Assembly: GCA_022616515.1 (NCBI GenBank)
Contig: JAKEEQ010000406.1
Location: 1 to 32,128, forward strand
Source of the DNA: Chloroflexota bacterium
Lineage (GTDB): Bacteria; Chloroflexota; Anaerolineae; Aggregatilineales; J027
DNA: 32,128 nt
Direction of reading: 5' to 3'
Below the pieces are notes generated by a model. That model did not search any database, was not told the origin of the DNA, and saw nothing but the letters and a program-made list of their open reading frames with translations. Every line of letters begins with the position of its first letter. Position 1 is the first letter of the stretch. Of this stretch, positions 16,183 through 23,800 are shown piece by piece. The position numbers were made by a program, and so were the translations under genes.

Positions 16183-16309
16183 CTGATCTCAGTCCCTCCT
16201 AATGACATTCTGGGGCAGATAAAATCACAACGGGAACGCGGAACAAAATAGACTGGGCTGGCGTTATATAACTGAGTAGCCCTCCGCACAGAAAATGTAA
16301 GGAGAAAGT

Positions 16310-17917
16310 ATGAGATTCTCTAATTTATCGTTCATCGCCATTCTGCTGGTGAGCTTCACCATTACGCCGACTGTGATGGGCCAAACAGACGGGAGCAATT
16401 TAGTCGGCACGCGCTGGCAGCTTGTCTCGTTTGGTACGCCGGGTTCGGAGACCACCGTCACCCCCGGCACAATTACCCTTGAATTCATGAATGAAACCGA
16501 GATGGGTGGCTCTGGCGGCTGCAACAGCTACGGCGGCAGTTATGTGGTTGATGGCGACGTGATTATGTTTAGCCAGATTGCCAGCACCTTAATTGCCTGT
16601 CTCGATACCGACGTCGCAGAACGTGAGCAAGCCTATTTTAGCGCCCTGGAATTTGCTGAGCGTTTTGCGGTCGCGGACAATACACTAACCATCTGGACCG
16701 TTGGTGGACAGCAGCTAAACTTTGAGCAGATGAGTTCGCTGGTTGGCACGCGCTGGCAGCTACAATCCTATGGAACGCCGGATGATGAGACTCCGGTTGT
16801 CGCAGGCAGCAATGTTACACTGGAATTTCAACAGGGAGGCCAGTTTGTGGGTTCCGGCGGCTGCAACAGCTACGGTGCCACGTACACCGTCACCGATGAC
16901 ATCATCTCGGTCGGCGAGGTTGTTAGTACGAAGATGGCCTGTGCCGGTGCTGCCATTATGGAGCAGGAGCAGGGCTTCTTCAACGCACTGCAAGCTGCGC
17001 AACGATTTGAGTTGAGCGACGACCAACTCACTATCTGGTTTGATGAGGAAGCGCGGCTGATTTTCGCGCCAGTAAGCGAACTTATCGGCTCAGCATGGCA
17101 GTTACAGTCGTTTGCCCTGCCCGATGAAGAAGTACGTGTTATCGCAGGCAGTAATGTCACGCTCGAATTCCAGCCGGGCAATCAAGCGGTCGGGTCGGGT
17201 GGCTGCAACAGCTATGGTGGGACGTATACTATCAGCGGCGACATGCTCTCGTTTGGGGAGATTGTTAGCACCGAACGAGCCTGTGTAGATGCGGCCATTA
17301 TGGAGCAGGAGCAACGATTCTACGACGCTCTACAATCCGCTGTACGCTACGAGGTAACTGGCGGCCAGCTCACTATCTGGTACGCCGAAGAGTCTCGTCT
17401 GATCTTCAACCAGTCCGGGGTCGTGAGCAGCCCGCCATCACCGCCAATCACCGAGGATAGTTCGCCGGGCAGTGCCCCATCGTCCAGTTCGGGCAGTGCG
17501 TCAGCCGAATTATTCGACAATCCAGACAGTCCCGTTGGCCTGCTGGCATCCTACTACAACGCCATCAACCGCGGCGAATATGAACGGGCCTATGCATATT
17601 GGGAGTCAGCCCCGAATCCATTCGATGAATTTGTGAGCGGCTTTGCCGACACAGCCAGCGTTCAGGTGATTGTCGAGCCGCCGACACGCTACGAAGGGGC
17701 CGCTGGAAGCCTGTATGTCGCGATTCCGACGGTATTGATTGCGCTGCACCATGACGGCAACCAGCTTATGTTTGCCGGATGCTTCGTAGCCCGCAAATCG
17801 AACCTGAGTCCGCCCGATGAAGAGCCGGTGTGGCATCTATACAGCGCGGATATTGTACAGGTCCCCAACGATTCGGATATTCCATCTCTGCTTGCCGGGG
17901 CTTGCTCAGCCGGGTAA
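16310..17917 (+). CDS. Exported protein with three META (HslJ-like) domains and an NTF2-like tail
   Basis: A 535-residue protein; AAGGAG five bases before the ATG. A signal peptide (LSFIAILLVSFTITPTVMGQ) leads into three similar units at about 30-144, 145-257 and 258-371. Each begins with a G-T/S-x-W-Q-L pattern (GTRWQL, GTRWQL, GSAWQL), has a GSGGCNSYGG-type core, a conserved Cys later (LIACLD, KMACAG, ERACVD) and ends in an LTIW motif. This is the META/DUF306 domain of HslJ-like lipoproteins, usually present once. A Ser/Pro-rich linker (about 375-400) joins an alpha+beta domain (GLLASYYNAINRGEYERAYA) of NTF2-like type. Function is unknown; META proteins are often linked to envelope stress. 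Confidence 0.85.
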   Translation: MRFSNLSFIAILLVSFTITPTVMGQTDGSNLVGTRWQLVSFGTPGSETTVTPGTITLEFMNETEMGGSGGCNSYGGSYVVDGDVIMFSQIASTLIACLDTDVAEREQAYFSALEFAERFAVADNTLTIWTVGGQQLNFEQMSSLVGTRWQLQSYGTPDDETPVVAGSNVTLEFQQGGQFVGSGGCNSYGATYTVTDDIISVGEVVSTKMACAGAAIMEQEQGFFNALQAAQRFELSDDQLTIWFDEEARLIFAPVSELIGSAWQLQSFALPDEEVRVIAGSNVTLEFQPGNQAVGSGGCNSYGGTYTISGDMLSFGEIVSTERACVDAAIMEQEQRFYDALQSAVRYEVTGGQLTIWYAEESRLIFNQSGVVSSPPSPPITEDSSPGSAPSSSSGSASAELFDNPDSPVGLLASYYNAINRGEYERAYAYWESAPNPFDEFVSGFADTASVQVIVEPPTRYEGAAGSLYVAIPTVLIALHHDGNQLMFAGCFVARKSNLSPPDEEPVWHLYSADIVQVPNDSDIPSLLAGACSAG

Positions 17918-17943
17918 ATTATCCGGGAAGGGCATTAACAAGA

Positions 17944-18008
17944 GGACGTGCCGTTGCACGTCCCTGCAAACAATCGTGCAGTGGTTAGGGACGCCCCATG
18001 GGGCGTCC
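17944..18008. repeat. Double-palindrome REP/BIME-like repeat, module 2
   Basis: GGACGTGCCGTTGCACGTCC at 17944-17963 and GGACGCCCCATGGGGCGTCC at 17989-18008, centres 45 bp apart. The foot before the second is TTAG, one base off GTAG. The order of stem types is reversed relative to 435, 23414 and 28223. It occupies the gap between the META protein gene and the SnoaL-like gene. Confidence 0.85.
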
Positions 18009-18141
18009 GCCGGGAAAAGCGCTCGAAATCGTTGAAAAGTGCGGACTCCGCGAGGATTGATGACCTGCCATACCCACCACAATGAACCTCCTGTTGACTC
18101 AATGTATATATACACCACGATTCATCACGCAGGAGGCCGCA

Positions 18142-18546
18142 ATGGACCACAATTCACTTCAAATCCCGGTGCAACATTTACGAGAGGGCTTCAATAATGG
18201 CGATGTCGAGCAGATAGTAAACTGCTTTGGCTCGTCAATAACCATGCTCAGCGGCAATTTTTCCGGCGACCCGCTGCAATGGGAAGCCCATGAATTTCTG
18301 GCAGGGGATGCGATTCGCCCGTGGGCGGAGATGATGGTTACCCGCGCCGGGCCACAGGTCATCACTCAGCAGGAAATCTTGCACGTTCACGAACGAGTCA
18401 ATGGGGGATTGGTGGTTACCCGCGAATCTGGCAGCAACAGGTTCCGTGACTGGCAGGATGAATTAACCGCCTACTGGCTGGGCAATATAGACGGCGAATG
18501 GAAAATTATGGGCTTTTTCATCCGTGATATACGCAATCCAGGATAG
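18142..18546 (+). CDS. SnoaL/NTF2-like fold protein
   Basis: A 134-residue protein. The ATG at 18142 is preceded by AGGAGG at five bases, so it is chosen over an in-frame ATG at 18082. The N-terminal helix HLREGFNNGDVEQIVNCFG and the C-terminal strand block AYWLGNIDGEWKIMGFFIRD are the typical edges of the NTF2-like cone fold. These proteins include ketosteroid isomerase and SnoaL-type cyclases, but many have no known activity; no catalytic Asp/His pair can be assigned. The last 76 bases overlap, on the opposite strand, the 3' end of the thioesterase gene. Confidence 0.7.
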   Translation: MDHNSLQIPVQHLREGFNNGDVEQIVNCFGSSITMLSGNFSGDPLQWEAHEFLAGDAIRPWAEMMVTRAGPQVITQQEILHVHERVNGGLVVTRESGSNRFRDWQDELTAYWLGNIDGEWKIMGFFIRDIRNPG

Positions 18547-18986
18547 GAATGGCAGGGTATCACGGTAAAATCGTCGGCGCGAGGAATCTGTTGGAGGACG
18601 TTGATCAATTCCAGCGGGGGCACGATGATTTTGCGCCGCTGCATATCCAGCCAAGCGCCCTCCACGCGAACAATCGCGGAGAGTGTGCCGTCGTGGGCAA
18701 ACAGGTCATTGCGAAAGGTGAACTTGCGGAAGTCATCGCTCAGGCCGCCGATGCTGAAATTGACGCTGAAGTGCTTGTGAATGTGCAGTTCGCGGAAATA
18801 GCGACTTTCTTCGCGGAAGGCAATCGGGCCAATGTGATGGTGGTCAAAATCCTTAACGGTGAACCCCAATTCGTCCCAGATGTGAAACCGGGTCTGCATC
18901 GCGTATTCCATGTACGCGATGTTTTTCATGTGCTTGTTGCCGTCCAGATCGGACCAGCGGACAATATACTGCCTGCAAAAATCCAT
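18471..18986 (-). CDS. Hotdog-fold acyl-CoA thioesterase-like protein
   Basis: A 171-residue protein; the ATG at 18984-18986 has GGGG four bases before it. Residues 6-33 read RQYIVRWSDLDGNKHMKNIA and on to YMEYAMQTRF, the active-site block (RWSDLD-x-N-x-H-x-x-N) of the 4HBT/FabA-like thioesterases that hydrolyse acyl-CoA. FRNDLFAHDGTLSAIVRVEG and AWLDMQRRKIIVPP follow the hotdog strand pattern. Such proteins normally end near residue 140-150; here the last ~25 residues (LRISRMKKPIIFHSPSILP) are read from sequence that on the other strand encodes the SnoaL-like protein. The tail may be a read-through extension after loss of an earlier stop. Confidence 0.8.
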   Translation of the reverse strand: MDFCRQYIVRWSDLDGNKHMKNIAYMEYAMQTRFHIWDELGFTVKDFDHHHIGPIAFREESRYFRELHIHKHFSVNFSIGGLSDDFRKFTFRNDLFAHDGTLSAIVRVEGAWLDMQRRKIIVPPLELINVLQQIPRADDFTVIPCHSYPGLRISRMKKPIIFHSPSILPSQ

Positions 18987-19001
18987 CAAACCCCGATTCG
19001 A

Positions 19002-19032
19002 GAAAAAAGAGACCCCGGCTAAGCTGCCGGGG
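19002..19032 (-). terminator. Rho-independent terminator of the PDZ protein gene
   Basis: On the minus strand CCCCGGC (19026-19032) pairs with GCCGGGG (19013-19019) across loop AGCTTA, followed by TCTCTTTTTT. It lies between the PDZ gene stop (19042) and the thioesterase start (18986), so the thioesterase needs its own promoter or read-through. Confidence 0.85.
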
Positions 19033-19041
19033 CATTATACA

Positions 19042-20049
19042 TTACTCTTCGTAAGGTTCACAGCCAAAGACTGCCGGGACTCCATCCGGGAGGGTCACAT
19101 AGAAGGTGATCTCGCCGTGACCACATTCCAGAATCTGGAAACCTTCGTCAACCTGTGCTGGTGGCTCAGTGCTGATCTCGATTCGGAAGTTTTCGAGATC
19201 GGGCAGATTCTCAAAATCAGGGAGTCCTTCGAACTCGAAGTCACGGATGTTGGGGTCAAGCTCGAAAATATTCGGCAAACCACCCGGCATGAACATGCCC
19301 CGACGGGCGGGATGTTCGGCGGCCAACACCACACCGATTTCAAGCGTTTCGCCATCACGCAGCACTTCCAGCGTAACCTGATCTTCGGCTTCATAAGCGA
19401 ACAGGCGGTCCGACAGCGTACGTTCAACGTCTACCACATCACCATCCACGCTGACAATGACATCGCCGACCAGAATACCAGCATCATCGGCGGGAGAGCC
19501 TTCCACAACTTCCATTACCAGTGCACCTTCAGCAGCATCAACGCCCTCTTCAGCGGCGATTTCCGGTGTCAGGGTTCTAAAGCTCACGCCGAGTTGGTAG
19601 GGCTGCATATTCTCAAAAATACGGATGACCGGACCACGACGATCATCTTCGTCGCGGGGAGCATCGAAGTCAGGCACTGGCTCAATATCTATTTCTGGCA
19701 GGGAAGTTGCGCCGATTTCAACCTCGACTTCTCGCTCACCATCATCGTTGCGCACCACAAAGGTGACGATGTCACCGGGCGTGTACCCCTGAATGAGTGA
19801 GGTTAACTGTTCTACATCCTCGATTTCCGTGCCATCGACACTGACAATATATTCATCAATTTGCAGCCCGGCTTCTTCGGCAGGCGAATTGGGCGTTACG
19901 CTGACAATTTGTACACCCCCATTAGTACTTCTGATAGCTACCCCGACAAAGGGGCGTTCTGTGTCATCATCGCCCTGCGCCCCGGCTATCCACACAACCC
20001 CCAGCGCTATGACGAGCACGAGTCCAACCAACAAAAACTTTTTAGACAT
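19042..20049 (-). CDS. Exported twin-PDZ protein without a protease domain
   Basis: A 335-residue protein; GGAGGGAG ends just before the ATG at 20047-20049, so the ATG at 20061 is rejected. A signal peptide (KKFLLVGLVLVIALGVVWIAG) is followed by two PDZ domains. PDZ1 (about 34-106) has FVGVAIRS and SPAEEAGLQIDEYIVSVDG. PDZ2 (about 150-240) has LGVSFRTLTP and SPADDAGILVGDVIVSVDG. Both carry the GL/GI-x-x-x-D/E-x-I-x-x-x-DG block seen in HtrA/DegP proteases, but there is no trypsin-like domain. A very acidic segment (DIEPVPDFDAPRDEDDRR) separates them, and the tail is acidic with two cysteines. It is likely an envelope scaffold or peptide-binding protein; partner unknown. Confidence 0.85.
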   Translation of the reverse strand: MSKKFLLVGLVLVIALGVVWIAGAQGDDDTERPFVGVAIRSTNGGVQIVSVTPNSPAEEAGLQIDEYIVSVDGTEIEDVEQLTSLIQGYTPGDIVTFVVRNDDGEREVEVEIGATSLPEIDIEPVPDFDAPRDEDDRRGPVIRIFENMQPYQLGVSFRTLTPEIAAEEGVDAAEGALVMEVVEGSPADDAGILVGDVIVSVDGDVVDVERTLSDRLFAYEAEDQVTLEVLRDGETLEIGVVLAAEHPARRGMFMPGGLPNIFELDPNIRDFEFEGLPDFENLPDLENFRIEISTEPPAQVDEGFQILECGHGEITFYVTLPDGVPAVFGCEPYEE

Positions 20050-20356
20050 ATCTCCCTCCATAAGAGAAAAATTTCACTATTCTATTCGTACGACTGATTT
20101 GTAAAATTTCTGTTAATTAATGCTGAGGGATTGATTAGGACGTCCACAAGTAGCTTAAATCTTTCTAAAGTAGAACGTCTGTGCTATCATTAGGTTGTAG
20201 ACGGCAATGATGATAATACGGGTTTCGTATTGTCAATGCGGGACGCGGTGTACCGCGCCCCTCCGAAATACGATCACACTGGAGGGGTATACCCGGTTTG
20301 TCGATAATGCGCGTTCAAGGATCAATCCATAGGATTAATGTGGACAGGATATATGT
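20050..20356. other. 307-base divergent intergenic region
   Basis: It separates the PDZ gene (minus) from the AraC-type regulator (plus) and must carry both promoters; none is clear enough to mark. It contains the nested palindrome at 20225-20273 and a second small palindrome at 20285-20294. No gene is visible. Confidence 0.6.
20225..20294. repeat. REP-like nested palindrome with a second palindrome
   Basis: GGGACGCGGTGTACCGCGCC plus C (20240-20260) is a palindrome of a fifth stem type. It is nested inside outer arms TCGTATT (20225-20231) and AATACGA (20267-20273). A perfect GGGTATACCC lies at 20285-20294, centre to centre about 40 bp, roughly resembling the paired layout elsewhere. Confidence 0.65.
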
Positions 20357-21061
20357 ATGGATTTAACCTGTGATGAACGACTATCTGACTCGCCGCTTGT
20401 CGAGCGAATCTGGAGTGGTCATAGCGACAACAGTGGCCCGTTCATTTCAATAGCGGCTGTTCACTACAACATCGTATTCACACGCCATCGGGGCAAAATG
20501 ATGGTGACGGTGCGTGGTCCTGAAATCAAAGCCACGCCTGCCTACTCGCCACCGGATGCCGAGTTTTTTGGCATTATGTTTAAGCCCGGAGTATTTATGC
20601 CTTTGCTGCCGCCGCAGATAGTCCTTGACCGGCGCGATATTAATCTGCCGCTGGCCTCAAGCCAGACCTTCTACCTCAACGGTTCATCATGGCAGTTTCC
20701 CGATTTTGACAATGCGGACACCTTTGTGGACTGGCTGGCGCGGGATGAACTGCTGCATTATGATCCTGTGGTGGGGGAAGTATTACAGGGCAAGCCAGTC
20801 GATTTGTCGCTGCGGACCGTACAGCGCCGCTTTTTGCAGGCAACGGGATTAACCCAGAGCCGTCTTGACCAGATTGAACGGGCCAGATATGCAACCATGC
20901 TCCTGAAAGCAGGCGTGTCCATTCTGGACGTGGTTTATGAAGCTGGCTATTCTGACCAACCCCACCTGACCCGCTCACTAAAGCATTACATCGGACAAAC
21001 TCCCGCCCAGATTGCCGACGAAAATAGGACCGAGCGGTTGTCGTTTTTGTTCAATACATAG
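20357..21061 (+). CDS. AraC family transcriptional regulator
   Basis: A 234-residue protein. The C-terminal ~100 residues contain the two-HTH AraC domain: VDLSLRTVQRRFLQATGLTQ holds the first recognition helix, and AGVSILDVVYEAGYSDQPHL leads to the second with TRSLKHYIGQTPAQI, the family signature. The N-terminal half (PLVERIWSGHSDNSGPFISI and on) fits the DUF6597/cupin-like sensor found in regulators of this type. The gene lies 56 bases before an exported alpha/beta hydrolase on the same strand, so that hydrolase is the most likely target or operon partner (inference). The ligand is unknown. Confidence 0.85.
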   Translation: MDLTCDERLSDSPLVERIWSGHSDNSGPFISIAAVHYNIVFTRHRGKMMVTVRGPEIKATPAYSPPDAEFFGIMFKPGVFMPLLPPQIVLDRRDINLPLASSQTFYLNGSSWQFPDFDNADTFVDWLARDELLHYDPVVGEVLQGKPVDLSLRTVQRRFLQATGLTQSRLDQIERARYATMLLKAGVSILDVVYEAGYSDQPHLTRSLKHYIGQTPAQIADENRTERLSFLFNT

Positions 21062-21117
21062 TCCTGTGGTTCAGGCATGATGAAGTTGTTCGAATGCCAA
21101 ACACAGGAGTACATCAC

Positions 21118-21990
21118 ATGAACAAAGTAACGATCATCTGTGCCATTGTTTGCGCCGTCCTCTTTCTCAATCTACCAGCCACTCATGCGCAGGAAGGCGG
21201 TCAATACGCTTCCGTCAACGGCCTTGAAATCTACTACGAGGTTCACGGCGAAGGTCAACCACTGATGCTGCTGCATGGCGGTCTCGGTGGAACCGTCGAG
21301 TTTGCCCAGCTCATTCCCGCGCTGGCCGAGTCTCGGCAGGTGATTGCTGTTGAATTACAGGGACACGGGCACACCGCTGATATTGACCGTCTGCTGACCT
21401 ATGAGGGCATGGCAGATGACATTGCCGCTCTGATTGAACATCTGGAATACGACAGCGTTGATATTCTAGGCTTTTCGCTGGGAGGCGGCGTTGCGCTGCA
21501 AACAGCTATCCGTCATCCTGAAGTGGTCCGCAAACTGGTGGTTATCTCGGCTCCCTACAGCCAGAGCGGTATACATCCAGAGTTTCTGGGCGGTATGATG
21601 GCGATGAATGCTGAAGCGGCGGCGGCCATGATCGAAACCCCGATGTATCAGTATTACGCCAGTGTCGCGCCCAATCTTGATGACTGGCCCACACTGGTTG
21701 GCAAGTTGGGTGAAATGCTCAGCCAGGACTATGACTGGTCAGAGGATGTTGCCACTATCGCCGCACCCACCCTGATTGTAGCCGGGGATTCTGACGAAAT
21801 TCCCCCTACGCATGCGGCAAGTATGTTTGAGCTGCTGGGTGGTGGTGTACCGGGTGATTTTGTGGGACTGCCGAATTCGCAACTGGCAATACTGCCCGGT
21901 ACGACACACTTCACAATCCTGACGCGCACTGATCTTCTCGTGCCAATCGTGACCGCATTCCTCGACGCTCCGTTACCTGAAGCCGAATAA
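21118..21990 (+). CDS. Exported alpha/beta hydrolase
   Basis: A 290-residue protein; AGGAG lies nine bases before the ATG at 21118. The signal peptide is TIICAIVCAVLFLNLPATHA with likely cleavage before QEGG. The catalytic triad is visible: Ser120 in GFSLGG, Asp224 in AGDSDE (Asp226 is an alternative) and His264 in GTTHFT. LLHGGLGG (oxyanion loop) and the helix after the nucleophile are as in epoxide hydrolase- and haloperoxidase-like members. Substrate cannot be told. It probably forms a unit with the AraC regulator 56 bases upstream, and a hairpin follows at 22007. Confidence 0.88.
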   Translation: MNKVTIICAIVCAVLFLNLPATHAQEGGQYASVNGLEIYYEVHGEGQPLMLLHGGLGGTVEFAQLIPALAESRQVIAVELQGHGHTADIDRLLTYEGMADDIAALIEHLEYDSVDILGFSLGGGVALQTAIRHPEVVRKLVVISAPYSQSGIHPEFLGGMMAMNAEAAAAMIETPMYQYYASVAPNLDDWPTLVGKLGEMLSQDYDWSEDVATIAAPTLIVAGDSDEIPPTHAASMFELLGGGVPGDFVGLPNSQLAILPGTTHFTILTRTDLLVPIVTAFLDAPLPEAE

Positions 21991-22006
21991 TCACAAACGT
22001 AGGTTC

Positions 22007-22037
22007 TGTCCCGCTTCTCAAATTGAGGGGCGGGACA
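22007..22037 (+). terminator. Long hairpin after the hydrolase gene
   Basis: TGTCCCGC and GCGGGACA pair, two T-G wobble pairs follow, then CTCAA/TTGAG, giving a 15-pair stem around a single central base (the tip must open). It is 17 bases after the stop. There is no T-run, so it may be a processing or stability element rather than a true terminator. Confidence 0.5.
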
Positions 22038-22051
22038 CGGCAAAGGCAGCG

Positions 22052-22116
22052 AACGGGATGTATCCCGTCCATAAGGACTCATCGCCATTGTCGTAGGGAC
22101 GCCATACATGGCGTCC
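22052..22116. repeat. Double-palindrome REP/BIME-like repeat, module 3
   Basis: ACGGGATGTATCCCGT (22053-22068) and GTAG-GGACGCCATACATGGCGTCC (22093-22116), centres 46 bp apart. The same pair of stem types occurs at 23526-23591. The inward CTAC foot of the first palindrome is degenerate here. Confidence 0.85.
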
Positions 22117-22199
22117 GGCGAGAATTAACCCACCATCATTTGGCGGAAAGGCTTCGGGTTTTGAATTCACGTACAACACATCACGAAGGAGATTTATCC

Positions 22200-22541
22200 A
22201 TGAACAAGCAGGTAACAGACTACGTCAACAACCTCAATCTGGACTGGCAGCGCTCCATTTGCCAGCGACTGCGCGACATCATCCTTCAAGCCGCCCCTGA
22301 CATCGAAGAGCGGCTGCAATACAAAAAGCCTCACTATCTAATTGACGGCAAATACGCTTTCGTAGTGGGCACAGCCAAAGAGTGGGTGAGTATGACCATT
22401 TTTAACACTCTGGACCTTGATACACCGGATGGATTGTTTGAAGCATCGGAAAACGGCGAGCGCAAGACCATCAAAATCCATGAAGGGCAGACTGTGGATT
22501 ATGAGATACTGGCGCGACTGGTGGAGCAGGCGGCGGCTTAA
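22200..22541 (+). CDS. DUF1801 (YdhG-like) family protein
   Basis: A 113-residue protein; GAAGGAGA lies just before the ATG at 22200, ruling out the longer frame from 22023. VTDYVNNLNLDWQRSICQRL, then IILQAAPDIEERLQYKKPHY and LIDGKYAFVVGTAKEWVSM follow the DUF1801 pattern, a compact alpha+beta fold (YdhG/YjhX/MM0992-like) of unknown biochemistry. The tyrosine-rich KPHY and the AF-x-V-x-G strand are its most conserved parts. A clear terminator follows 11 bases after the stop, so it is a single-gene unit or the end of one. Confidence 0.75.
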   Translation: MNKQVTDYVNNLNLDWQRSICQRLRDIILQAAPDIEERLQYKKPHYLIDGKYAFVVGTAKEWVSMTIFNTLDLDTPDGLFEASENGERKTIKIHEGQTVDYEILARLVEQAAA

Positions 22542-22552
22542 CGACAACAAAA

Positions 22553-22592
22553 AATGGGCGAGACATCATACGGTTTCGCCCATTATATTTTT
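22553..22592 (+). terminator. Rho-independent terminator after the DUF1801 gene
   Basis: AATGGGCGA (22553-22561) pairs perfectly with TCGCCCATT (22576-22584), with a 14-base loop, then ATATTTTTC. The run of A before the stem would also allow termination on the minus strand. Confidence 0.88.
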
Positions 22593-22669
22593 CAGATTTT
22601 GTAGGTTTTTGATAGCAGATTTATTATTCTCAACCAATACAGTTTTCAAATGGGGTTGAATAACGAACC

Positions 22670-23377
22670 ATGGAATATGATGAGGATAAAGTCGATGAAA
22701 TCGCGCTGGCGCTGCTTTATTTATCTTTGGGTGAACCACCTGGGGGTAATAATTATGCGTGGAAAGGCATGGCATGGGAAGTCAGTGATCGGCTTTACGA
22801 GAGGGGTTGGATTGAAAACCCTCGCAATGAAAATAAATCATTCACACTGACAATGGCGGGTCGTGAGGCTTGTATTCGGCTTTTCAAGGAATACTTCTGG
22901 AAACCCACAACCCCGGACGATCAAATTGAGGGTACACCAACGTTATTTCCGCTGCCAATCAATATGGAGGTACTCACCTGGCTTTATCAATATCCAGAAG
23001 ACGAGCCATCCATATGGTGGCGCTATCTTGACACCGCAACAGGCATAATTTTGAATGACCAGTACGATGAGGAAACTGGCATGATGCAACCACACCCCGA
23101 TTTGTCCTCTGATCCTCGCTACCTGTTCATTCCAGCACAAAGCGTCGCTGAATATTTAGATGATGTACGCCAATATACCAGATCGCTAAAACAAGGCGAA
23201 CTCAAAATGACGCTGACCACTCTGCTTGAAGATCAGGAAATCACAGCAGAGACTTTGCTAGAAATTCGTTCCCTGTTACAACATCATGAGAAATGGAAGA
23301 AATGGCAGTACAAGCGCAACAAACAACGACTCCTGCCCTGGCTGGCATCCTATGACATTAAACCCAAATGGGATTGA
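22670..23377 (+). CDS. DUF6429 domain fused to a UPF0158-like domain
   Basis: A 235-residue protein with two recognisable parts. Residues 1-75 (MEYDEDKVDEIALALLYLSL, then WKGMAWEVSDRLYERGWIEN and SFTLTMAGREACIRLFKEYF) follow the DUF6429 pattern, a small winged-helix-like domain often seen as a stand-alone ~75-residue protein. Residues ~95-170 (INMEVLTWLYQYPEDEPSIW, then YLDTATGIILND and YLFIPAQSVAEYLDDVRQYT) resemble UPF0158-type proteins, with the YLDTxTG motif. The remainder is helical and basic (HHEKWKKWQYKRNKQR). No function is known for either domain; DNA binding is possible. The ribosome site is weak (GGGG 12 bases upstream). It ends before a cluster of palindromic repeats. Confidence 0.65.
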   Translation: MEYDEDKVDEIALALLYLSLGEPPGGNNYAWKGMAWEVSDRLYERGWIENPRNENKSFTLTMAGREACIRLFKEYFWKPTTPDDQIEGTPTLFPLPINMEVLTWLYQYPEDEPSIWWRYLDTATGIILNDQYDEETGMMQPHPDLSSDPRYLFIPAQSVAEYLDDVRQYTRSLKQGELKMTLTTLLEDQEITAETLLEIRSLLQHHEKWKKWQYKRNKQRLLPWLASYDIKPKWD

Positions 23378-23413
23378 ATGTTTGAGATAATCCGCCACCA
23401 ATCTAAGTGCTGA

Positions 23414-23479
23414 GGACGCCCAACGGGGCGTCCCTACACACGACTCTCGGTTTTCGTAGGGACGTGCAACGGCATGTCT
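23414..23479. repeat. Double-palindrome REP/BIME-like repeat, module 4
   Basis: GGACGCCCAACGGGGCGTCC (23414-23433) then CTAC (23434-23437); GTAG (23456-23459) then GGACGTGCAACGGCATGTCT (23460-23479), whose second arm has one or two changes. Centres 46 bp apart, feet facing each other. With module 5 this fills the 324-base gap 23378-23701 between convergent units; no gene is visible there. Confidence 0.85.
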
Positions 23480-23525
23480 ATCTGCGGGATTAACAGACAC
23501 CAAAGCTGCATCAATAAGTTCCAGC

Positions 23526-23591
23526 GGACGGGGATATATCCCGTCCCTACGATGCGCCATGAATCCCGTAGGGACGCCATACATGGCGTCC
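23526..23591. repeat. Double-palindrome REP/BIME-like repeat, module 5
   Basis: GGACGGGGATATATCCCGTC plus C (23526-23546) then CTAC (23547-23550); GTAG (23568-23571) then GGACGCCATACATGGCGTCC (23572-23591). Centres 45-46 bp apart. Both feet are intact and face inward, making this the best-preserved example in the window. Confidence 0.88.
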
Positions 23592-23650
23592 GCCAGCTAA
23601 AATACTCTATCGGCCAAAGCATCACTACCCCGATTTGCCGTGTACAAGAA

Positions 23651-23673
23651 CGGTTGGGTAACAAGCCCAACCG
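23651..23673 (-). terminator. Hairpin after the solitary ABC-gene tail
   Basis: CGGTTGGG (23651-23658) and CCCAACCG (23666-23673) form a perfect 8-bp stem with a 7-base loop. On the minus strand TTCTTG follows. It lies 28 bases beyond the TAG of the 3'-end fragment at 23702, so it may be the original terminator of an ABC transporter gene. Confidence 0.6.
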
Positions 23674-23701
23674 TCTCTGTGCTCATACAACGGTGTAACT
23701 C

Positions 23702-23746
23702 CTATGCCAGCAGTTGCCCGGCCTGCTCGATGTAATCGAGGCTCTG
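23702..23746 (-). pseudogene. 3'-end fragment of an ABC transporter gene
   Basis: On the minus strand these 45 bases encode QSLDYIEQAGQLLA and a TAG stop, identical in protein to the last 14 residues of the ABC gene at 26379-28193. The three base differences are all synonymous third positions. Similarity ends abruptly at 23747; beyond it lies the Uma2 remnant region. Confidence 0.88.
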
Positions 23747-23800
23747 AAGACTCACTGCGCTAAATACTCTAAATTGACCTTTGCCTGATTTCCACTTGCC

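Noticed and set aside
18910-19800. 296-codon plus-strand frame opposite the PDZ gene
   Set aside because: It lies antisense to a gene with signal peptide, two PDZ domains and a terminator, and runs through that terminator.
23414-23591. Possible CRISPR array at the palindrome cluster
   Set aside because: The palindromes are of different sequence, are paired rather than evenly spaced, and similar units are scattered over the window; no cas genes.
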